This document shows, in pieces, positions 14,939-20,085 of a DNA stretch of 20,085 nucleotides. The stretch's first letter is position 1. Every line of letters begins with the position of its first letter. The DNA is from a virus, in the IMG/VR virus record IMGVR_UViG_3300027816_000507, positions 1-20,085 of that record; one strand, written 5' to 3'. Below the pieces are notes generated by a model. The model saw only the letters and a list, made by a program, of their open reading frames with translations. It searched no databases and was not told the origin of the DNA. A program made the translations under genes and the position numbers.

Positions 14939-15299
14939 GTGTCAGACACCATTTCATCAGCGACCACGGCGTAATGCACGTTGGCACTTCCACGCCGCCC
15001 GAACGGATGACTCGCACGGTTGCATCCACGCACATCCAGCCTGCACGCCCCGCACCAAGGTCCACCTCACTGGGCGTTTCAATCTCGGCGACGTATCGAA
15101 GTCCATGCCTGATTGCTAAGTACCCATCCTGCGGAATCAGCACGCTGTCGTAAAGCGGCACAACCTCAAGGACGCGCCGCCCGTCGCCAACGGCGACATG
15201 ATTCATCGAACCCGTGAAATGCCAACCCGCCCAGAGAACCAGTTGGTTCACGGGCGGGGGCTTGGGCCGAAAACTGAAAAATGCGAATACGCTGGGCAA
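14877..15299 (-). CDS. Possible permuted papain/NlpC-P60-like protein
   Basis: A 140-residue frame opening at a TTG (15299) or possibly at a GTG (15251). Neither has a clear Shine-Dalgarno sequence, so the start is uncertain. The central layout resembles permuted papain-like proteins found in phages: HFTGSMNHVAVGDGRRVLEV with candidate His34, then a V-x-P-L-Y turn, then GWMCVDATVRVIRSGG with candidate Cys90, then ITPWSLMKWCL, a T-P-x-x-L-x-x-x-L ending that commonly follows the Cys helix. If correct, it would be a cysteine peptidase or amidase-like enzyme, conceivably acting on peptidoglycan. It directly follows the RNA polymerase gene. The match is by motif memory only and may be wrong. The gene is real at higher confidence than its function. 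Confidence 0.5.
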   Translation of the reverse strand: MPSVFAFFSFRPKPPPVNQLVLWAGWHFTGSMNHVAVGDGRRVLEVVPLYDSVLIPQDGYLAIRHGLRYVAEIETPSEVDLGAGRAGWMCVDATVRVIRSGGVEVPTCITPWSLMKWCLTHARVRPVEVRHMEEHGEGNP

Positions 15300-15330
15300 G
15301 TTGTTTCAATGCTAGTCTTTACTAACTTAC
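15297..15330 (-). promoter_or_regulatory. AT-rich gap after the polymerase gene, candidate phage promoter
   Basis: This 34-base stretch between the polymerase stop and the next frame is strikingly AT-rich in an otherwise GC-rich window. On the minus strand it includes GTTAGTAAAGACTAGC, which can form a six-pair hairpin with an AAAG loop (one G-T pair), then ATTGAAACAAC. There is no T-tract, so it is not an obvious terminator. In T7-like phages such AT-rich gaps ahead of the structural block often hold promoters for the phage polymerase. No consensus can be derived here. Confidence 0.3.
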
Positions 15331-17825
15331 GAGAATGCGAACTGTGAGCTGCGAACTTCGTTCAAGTCCCAGTCGCCATGATCGGGCGCGAGCGGAATTG
15401 CGTCGCCGAATCTCGCCACCCACTGTTCACGAACTTGCAGCAGCGGGTGTTCCTCGTGAAACTTGACAAACGTGTCAAGAACCACGTCGCCAACTTCCGC
15501 CGCGTCCGCTGGCTGCGACCAGAAGGAATCGAACACGCCAGCGAATGAGAGGCCCTGTGACGCGGCTTGCGTTGCAGCCATCAGGAAGTGGCACGCATCG
15601 AACGAGTGAATCAGGTTGGGCGCACACGCCGACACCTGCTTCGGCTTAGGCGTTATCTTCGTGCGGTCATCAACGCGGAACTCGCCAATCACCGTGGCAC
15701 AAAGGCTCGTGCTTTTGTTGTACGGCTGCAAGACCGGGAACCCGATGGGTGTGGTCCACGTCATCGGCTGGCCCGTCTTCGTGATGATGTCGGCACACGA
15801 TGCAATCCACGCCATGATCTGACGGGCGGGTTGAAGGTACGGAATGTCCGCCTTGGCAACGATGGACGCGACCAGCCCACGCACCTTCTTTGCAAGGTCT
15901 TTCGGGCACCCTTGTTTCTGCAAGTTGTCGTAGACCTGCTTGCGTGCCCCGTACTGCGTGACCCCGTACATCTCGGTCATCACAGGCTGCTTCACCACAT
16001 CCTTGACGATCCACGGCATGACAGCCTGCACGTCGGGGTTGTCGGCGTACTGCGTCGTGAGCGTGCGGATGGTGTAGTCCAACACATCTTTGTAGACCTT
16101 GTGCTTACGGTCGCTCGGACGCAGATTCGCCGCGCCAGCCGCGTCCGCATCACGCGCCATTGCCGCGTAATGCTGCAAGCCGTTCATCGTGCCGTCGCGC
16201 TGGCAGGGGATGTAACGCCCCACCTCGTCGTCCATAAGCCCGTAGCAGGCAGCCAGGAACTGAAACGGCTCTGCCGCCCGCTTCCAGAACTCATCGCTGT
16301 GCGGGTCGCTACAGGCTCGTGTGATGTTGCTGGCGTTGTCCTCCGTCCACTTCGCACGCTCGGCAATCGGCACGTCATCCACGCCGTACATATTGGCCGC
16401 GTGGACCATGAGCCAATACCGCCCGTCGTTGGTCATCGGCTTGTCGCTCGCCATGAGCATCAGCGAACGTCGTGCGTCGTCCCCGTGGTGGTTGAGCATG
16501 GGCGGCACAGGGAAACACCGACCACGGAAGTCCAGCATGTGAGGCAGGTAGAACCGCCGCCCCAGCATCTTCTCACACATGGCGTGCGTGCTTGCCACCT
16601 GCTGAATAACGCCAAGGTGACCGATGCGGTGAACTTCCCACTCGATGCACGAACGCTTCCACGCGCGGTGAATCTTCTTGTTCGTCTCGGCAGCGTCGGG
16701 ACGCATGGGCCGCGTCTTGGGGTACAGGCTGGGCAGCGACCCGATTTCTTCGCCCGTCCGCAAGAGTTCCTGCTGAATGCGGAGGATGCGTTCGTTGACC
16801 ATCCACGGCTGTGACGCACAAGCGTCGATGCCGCGAAACACCTTCGTCATGTCCGCTTCACGGATCATCCGCTTCTGGATGGGGTGAGGCTTGGCAACCA
16901 GCGGTGTGCGAATCTTGATGTATCCACCCTGCACAATCGACGACCCTTCCTCCATCGCATCCACCCACGCAAACGGTGTCATCACCATCGGCTCGTAGAT
17001 TGGGCGAAGGACGGCGCGGGCGGCATGAGCTTCGTCGATAATACGGCTTGCTTCCGGCGTAAGTTCCATCACGCGGCGTGCGCGACCTGTGAAGCTGCTG
17101 ATGCGGGTGCGACTTTCGACGAACGCCTGATAGGGCGTGTCCTCGTCCATCACCACGAGCATCGGCATCGCCACGTTGATAGCTGCCGCCCCGACATTCA
17201 TAAACGCGCGCGGGACCAGGTTCATGTCGGGCGAGAGTTCGAGCTTGCGGACGCATTGCAGCACGCGCTTGGGGTACGCGAGCTTGCGGTTTGTCATCAA
17301 GATGCGAAGGTGCTGGAAGTCCTCGTCGGCTGTCCAGTCCCATTCCTCGCCCATCTGCTCCTTCTTGCGGCGAAGGGCAAGTTCGTCGTCACGCCACGAT
17401 TCGCCAAACTGCGACTGCAAGACTTGCGCCGTGATGTTCTTGCCCAGCGTGTCGGCCAGACGATCCATACGAATCGCGGGCCGTCCAGACTTGGCAACCA
17501 CCTCACCGCGCAGCAGCAGCGAGAACACCGTGCGGAGGAAGATGGTCGCACACTCGTTTGCGTCGGCGTTGTAGTACACGGGCACGCAGTACGTCGCGCC
17601 CTTGAACATCTCGCCGGAGCGACACTGTGCGATGAAGGCTGCGAAGGCTTGCGTGACCGTGGGCATCCAGGCATCCGTGAAGATGCGTGCCACAGGCAGG
17701 TCGCACCCGTCACCACGCTTGGTTGCGTCACTGACGTTCTTCCAGTAGCGGTCTTTCCCGGCTTGAATAGCGTCCTGCTCCAGCCGGATTTGTTCGTCGT
17801 ATTGCGTCCCTGCAAGGATGCTCAT
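15327..17825 (-). CDS. Single-subunit DNA-directed RNA polymerase (T7-like)
   Basis: An 832-residue polymerase (T7 RNAP has 883) that would transcribe phage genes from its own promoters. Motif A is QRDGTMNGLQHYAAMARD, with the catalytic Asp at residue 544 (T7 D537) and the family's G-x-Q-H-x-x-A-M-x-R-D. Motif B has VKDVVKQPVMTEMYGVTQYG, with Lys612 and Tyr620 spaced as T7 K631 and Y639. Motif C is GVFDSFW, with catalytic Asp766 (T7 D812). The residue before it is Phe765, where T7 has His811. The extreme C-terminus QFAFS resembles T7's DFAFA. The start overlaps a 55-residue gene by four bases and has RBS AAAGGGA. Its location directly upstream of the structural genes is the phiKMV-type arrangement. 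Confidence 0.93.
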   Translation of the reverse strand: MSILAGTQYDEQIRLEQDAIQAGKDRYWKNVSDATKRGDGCDLPVARIFTDAWMPTVTQAFAAFIAQCRSGEMFKGATYCVPVYYNADANECATIFLRTVFSLLLRGEVVAKSGRPAIRMDRLADTLGKNITAQVLQSQFGESWRDDELALRRKKEQMGEEWDWTADEDFQHLRILMTNRKLAYPKRVLQCVRKLELSPDMNLVPRAFMNVGAAAINVAMPMLVVMDEDTPYQAFVESRTRISSFTGRARRVMELTPEASRIIDEAHAARAVLRPIYEPMVMTPFAWVDAMEEGSSIVQGGYIKIRTPLVAKPHPIQKRMIREADMTKVFRGIDACASQPWMVNERILRIQQELLRTGEEIGSLPSLYPKTRPMRPDAAETNKKIHRAWKRSCIEWEVHRIGHLGVIQQVASTHAMCEKMLGRRFYLPHMLDFRGRCFPVPPMLNHHGDDARRSLMLMASDKPMTNDGRYWLMVHAANMYGVDDVPIAERAKWTEDNASNITRACSDPHSDEFWKRAAEPFQFLAACYGLMDDEVGRYIPCQRDGTMNGLQHYAAMARDADAAGAANLRPSDRKHKVYKDVLDYTIRTLTTQYADNPDVQAVMPWIVKDVVKQPVMTEMYGVTQYGARKQVYDNLQKQGCPKDLAKKVRGLVASIVAKADIPYLQPARQIMAWIASCADIITKTGQPMTWTTPIGFPVLQPYNKSTSLCATVIGEFRVDDRTKITPKPKQVSACAPNLIHSFDACHFLMAATQAASQGLSFAGVFDSFWSQPADAAEVGDVVLDTFVKFHEEHPLLQVREQWVARFGDAIPLAPDHGDWDLNEVRSSQFAFS

Positions 17826-17989
17826 GTGGTCCCTTTCAGTTGGTCCACCAACTTCATCATCTCGCGTTCAACCTCGATGACTTCGTGCATCATCGCCTGG
17901 CCTGCGTTGAACCGACGCTTGATGTCGGTCCACTTGTTGACCGCCTGCACGATGGCGGTGAGTTGTTCCGGTGTTGCGTAGATGGTCAC
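17822..17989 (-). CDS. Hypothetical 55-residue helical protein
   Basis: A small gene filling the space between the secreted protein and the polymerase. It starts at a GTG overlapping the upstream stop (GTGA) and ends in an ATGA overlap with the polymerase start. The product begins VTIYATPEQLTAIVQAVNKW and continues as an amphipathic helix (HEVIEVEREMMKLVDQLKGT). The exact four-base overlaps at both ends are the main evidence that it is real. No family is recognised. Confidence 0.65.
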   Translation of the reverse strand: MTIYATPEQLTAIVQAVNKWTDIKRRFNAGQAMMHEVIEVEREMMKLVDQLKGTT

Positions 17990-19428
17990 TTGCTGCGTGC
18001 CCTTTCAATGATGCCGCTCGTCTCAAACTGCGGCCCCCACTCGCCGGACTTGCGGGAGAGGAGCGTGCGGATGATGCTGTCCCAATCTTCGTTCGTCTTC
18101 GTGGGCTTCACGTCGTTGTCGCCGATCCGCACGTCGCCCAGCGGCACACGCTCGACACCGCCGCCTTGCGCCGTGGGCGGCATCCACGGGCGGGGTACGC
18201 CGCGCTGGATGTTGTTCTCGATGATGGTGGGGCTGCCCAGCATGTACGAGATGCCCCACTGTGCAGGCTCGCCTGCGCGGGGTGCGTCTAGCAGGTTGTT
18301 GCTCACGATGGCGGAAGTCCAGACTGTTCGCGTCGGGTCGGTCGCGTTGAACGCCATCGGGTGACCTGTGCCAATGCCGGTGTTGAAGTCGTAGCAGACG
18401 TTTGACATGACGGTGAAATCGCCGCCGCGTGCTTGGACGGACGCGCTGCCGGGGCTGACAATCCAGTTGTGCGTGACGATGCGCGTCGCGCCCGCCGTGT
18501 GCACGAGGTACATGCCGTGCGAGAACTGGTCGCGGTTGCCCGTGTTGAACAGGACGTTCTGCTCAACGAGCGTCATCGTGTCGGCGGATGCGTAGATGCC
18601 TTGGCTGTGGCTGGCGGGGTGGCGTTGGTCGCGGATGATGTTGCGGCGGATGCGGACAGGGCCGGTTCGCTTGTCCATGCCCTGAATCGAAACTCCGATG
18701 GCTCCGCCGACGAGTTCGCAGTCTTCGATGAGGATGTTTCCGGCGTCGCCTTGGATTGCAACCATTGCCCCGTGGTTCTCGCCGACAAGTCGTAAACCGC
18801 GAATCTCGATGTACCGCAACCCGCCGACAATTCGCACGCCCGCGCCGAGTCCGTTGGGAATACGAAGTGTTGGCCGCTCCCCGTTTGGTCCGGGCAGTCC
18901 ACGGATGACGAGAGGTCGGCCAGCGATGCCGCCGTAAGCCAAGCCGTCCATGCCGGGCCAGTTGATTGCGAAGTCATAAGGCTCACTCTGCCAAGGAACC
19001 TCGATGATGGCGGGGGTGCCACGAACAGCAGGTCGCTCGTCCTGATGAGCCACTCCCACCCCAACTGCTTCAGCAGAAACGATGGCAAGGGATTGGAGAA
19101 CAGCACCCACAGTCCGCATCCGTCCATCACTATCACCGATTCTAACGACTGGGCATCCCATGCAGATGACAGGGGTAAAGCCTCCGTTGGAACATGGCCC
19201 ACCAGCAAGAACAGCCAGCCAGTCCGTGTAATCTCGGTCATCGGGGAACACTCCATCGCCGTTGAAGTCGATGCTGTCGCACGTCGGGCAATCGGCACCC
19301 GCGAGGACGTTGGCAAAGTCGGTTGTGTCTTGATCTGACGGGAACACCCCGTCGTTGTTGAAGTCGAGGTCGGCACACTGCGCGAGGGCGGGTGTGGCGA
19401 GAAGTAACGCTGTCCATGCGAGTTTCAT
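17986..19428 (-). CDS. Secreted protein with planctomycete-type dockerin repeats and a beta-helix domain
   Basis: A 480-residue protein starting at 19428, chosen for the RBS AAGGACT and the signal peptide (MKLAWTALLLATPALA, predicted cleavage after Ala16). Two tandem repeats follow: DFNNDGVFPSDQD (residues 22 to 34) and DFNGDGVFPDDRD (54 to 66), each ending F/W-x-x-V-L-A-G then Cys. These are EF-hand-like calcium loops of the dockerin type abundant in exported planctomycete proteins. From about residue 180 a series of short strands with Asn turns (YIEIRGLRLVGENHG; ILIEDCELVGGAIGV; RIRRNIIRDQ; TIIENNIQRG) indicates a right-handed parallel beta-helix of the pectate-lyase/NosD type. It should be exported by the infected cell, unlike a normal tail spike. 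It lies in the operon upstream of the RNA polymerase, so it is likely expressed early. Substrate and role are unknown. Confidence 0.85.
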   Translation of the reverse strand: MKLAWTALLLATPALAQCADLDFNNDGVFPSDQDTTDFANVLAGADCPTCDSIDFNGDGVFPDDRDYTDWLAVLAGGPCSNGGFTPVICMGCPVVRIGDSDGRMRTVGAVLQSLAIVSAEAVGVGVAHQDERPAVRGTPAIIEVPWQSEPYDFAINWPGMDGLAYGGIAGRPLVIRGLPGPNGERPTLRIPNGLGAGVRIVGGLRYIEIRGLRLVGENHGAMVAIQGDAGNILIEDCELVGGAIGVSIQGMDKRTGPVRIRRNIIRDQRHPASHSQGIYASADTMTLVEQNVLFNTGNRDQFSHGMYLVHTAGATRIVTHNWIVSPGSASVQARGGDFTVMSNVCYDFNTGIGTGHPMAFNATDPTRTVWTSAIVSNNLLDAPRAGEPAQWGISYMLGSPTIIENNIQRGVPRPWMPPTAQGGGVERVPLGDVRIGDNDVKPTKTNEDWDSIIRTLLSRKSGEWGPQFETSGIIERARSK

Positions 19429-19448
19429 GCGAGTCCTTTCGTTAGAGT

Positions 19449-19643
19449 TCACTGTCCCCCTCCATTCGCGGCGGCGATCACATCGCGAAGCCCAGCGTGC
19501 AGCCGCGCCCATGATTCGTCCTTGTCCATCGCCCTGTCCGCGTTGTCGATTGCGTCCTCTGCGGCCTGCCTGCACTTCTCCACCGTCGCGAGGGCTTCCG
19601 CCAGCCGTGTTTCCAAGTCGTTGATGTATGCGCTGTCGCTCAC
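19449..19643 (-). CDS. Hypothetical 64-residue acidic helical protein
   Basis: It starts at a GTG overlapping the upstream stop by four bases (GTGA), with AAGGAG eight bases ahead. An in-frame upstream ATG lies inside the preceding gene and lacks such support. The product (VSDSAYINDLETRLAEALAT, then EKCRQAAEDAIDNADRAMDK) is nearly all helix with heptad spacing, so a coiled coil is likely, and ends in AANGGGQ. Short helical proteins like this are common in early phage regions. No family is recognised. Confidence 0.65.
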   Translation of the reverse strand: MSDSAYINDLETRLAEALATVEKCRQAAEDAIDNADRAMDKDESWARLHAGLRDVIAAANGGGQ

Positions 19644-19849
19644 TTCTTGCTCCTTTTCTTCGCCTTCTTCGCGGGGGACCACGGGAACGTCACGTCGGGT
19701 TTCAGGTACTTCGATGGCACCTTTACATTGCACTCACCTTGGTCGCGAATCGCGTAGTGACACTTGATCCGAACCCAGTGAGATCCGTTGTCGTCGATGT
19801 GATACTCGCCCTTGACCCACACCGTCTGACCCTTCTCGTACTTGCTCAT
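19640..19849 (-). CDS. Hypothetical 69-residue protein with a basic tail
   Basis: It starts at 19849 with a textbook RBS (AAGGAG) five bases before the ATG, which overlaps the previous stop (ATGA). The first 50 residues are strand-rich (QTVWVKGEYHIDDNGSHWVR; ECNVKVPSKYLKPDV) and may form a small barrel of SH3 type. The C-terminus is a run of basic residues (PAKKAKKRSKK), suggesting nucleic-acid binding or electrostatic contacts. No specific family is recognised. Confidence 0.7.
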   Translation of the reverse strand: MSKYEKGQTVWVKGEYHIDDNGSHWVRIKCHYAIRDQGECNVKVPSKYLKPDVTFPWSPAKKAKKRSKK

Positions 19850-19923
19850 GCGTTCTCCTTGCGTGCATGCTCGATCCGATCCTCGCTCACGCCGCACGCC
19901 ACCAGCTCACTGAGCGTCACCAT
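19846..19923 (-). CDS. 25-residue microprotein
   Basis: A very short gene (MVTLSELVACGVSEDRIEHA plus RKENA) whose ATG shares one base with the previous stop (TGATG) and is preceded by a perfect GGAGGT Shine-Dalgarno sequence inside the end of the upstream gene. Its stop overlaps the next ATG (ATGA). It could be a genuine regulatory microprotein or a leader that keeps ribosomes coupled into the following gene. The strong RBS and double overlap are the only evidence. Confidence 0.5.
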   Translation of the reverse strand: MVTLSELVACGVSEDRIEHARKENA

Positions 19924-20081
19924 CACGCACCTCCAAACACACGCGCCCACGCCAGATACCCAATCGTCACAATCGCCACGCCCGCGATCAGGCCCACCAC
20001 GCTCCACACGATGCGGTCGAACAAGGGCATCCGGTCGTAGTCGGGCGGGTCGTACTTCCGCCAATCGCGTTTCAGCGACAT
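19923..20081 (-). CDS. Small single-pass membrane protein
   Basis: A 52-residue protein from the ATG at 20081. Its ribosome-binding site lies outside the window, so a start further upstream cannot be excluded. The N-terminus is charged (MSLKRDWRKYDPPDYDRMPL) and is followed by one transmembrane segment at about residues 25 to 45 (VWSVVGLIAGVAIVTIGYLA), with a short tail (WARVFGGA). The many basic residues before the segment suggest the N-terminus stays in the cytoplasm. The function is unknown. Confidence 0.6.
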   Translation of the reverse strand: MSLKRDWRKYDPPDYDRMPLFDRIVWSVVGLIAGVAIVTIGYLAWARVFGGA

Positions 20082-20085
20082 CCGC

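Noticed and set aside
15567-16814. A 415-codon plus-strand frame, and a further 365-codon one at 16884..17981
   Set aside because: Both are antisense to the well-supported RNA polymerase (the second also to the 55-residue gene next to it), with Arg/His/Val-rich composition typical of shadow frames.
19192-19365. Tandem DNA repeat or CRISPR-like structure
   Set aside because: The similarity is two dockerin-type protein repeats within one gene, with diverged DNA; there is no array of equal repeats and spacers.

Overview
This window looks like about 20 kb of the virion-gene half of a T7-like (autographivirus-type) podovirus genome. Every gene I can support lies on the minus strand, so transcription runs from right (20085) to left (1). 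The strongest family calls are a single-subunit RNA polymerase, a podoviral head-tail connector (portal), a scaffold, a T7 gp10-like major capsid protein, tail tubular proteins A and B, and the start of the internal virion proteins. The order RNA polymerase, then portal, scaffold, capsid and tail matches phiKMV-type phages, where the polymerase gene sits directly upstream of the structural block. No cellular housekeeping gene, integrase, tRNA or CRISPR array is visible, so this is a lytic-type phage genome or contig rather than an obvious host chromosome.

Host clue: the 480-residue gene at 17986..19428 encodes a protein with a Sec signal peptide, two calcium-loop repeats of the D-x-N-x-D-G-V-F-P type, and a right-handed beta-helix region. 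These dockerin-like repeats are characteristic of exported proteins of Planctomycetota, especially Phycisphaerae-like members. I infer a planctomycete host. Very few planctomycete phages are described, which makes this window interesting.

Layout in transcription order. 20081 to 19449: four small tightly coupled genes (a membrane peptide, a 25-residue microprotein, a basic-tailed 69-residue protein and a 64-residue helical protein). 19428 to 17986: secreted dockerin/beta-helix protein. 17989 to 17822: 55-residue helical protein. 17825 to 15327: RNA polymerase. 15299 to 14448: a possible permuted papain/NlpC-like protein and two small proteins. 14451 to 11668: portal, scaffold and a coiled-coil protein, ending in a strong intrinsic terminator. 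11667 to 11489: about 180 bp of leader. 11488 to 9849: major capsid protein and a probable decoration protein, followed by a weaker hairpin terminator. 9792 to 8394: four small or structural genes. 8384 to 7739: a lysis-like cassette (Pam3-gp28-type holin, lipoprotein, membrane/coiled-coil protein). 7738 to 5831: SGNH-type hydrolase and a beta-rich structural protein. 5831 to 3715: two different tail-tubular-A-like proteins flanking a Pro/acid-rich protein and another beta-rich protein. 3718 to 1: tail tubular B, a gp14-like internal protein and a truncated next gene.

Most junctions are 1- to 4-base stop/start overlaps (ATGA, GTGA, TGATG, TAATG), implying translational coupling through long polycistronic mRNAs. 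Terminase, DNA replication genes, tail fibre and a recognisable endolysin are not in this window.
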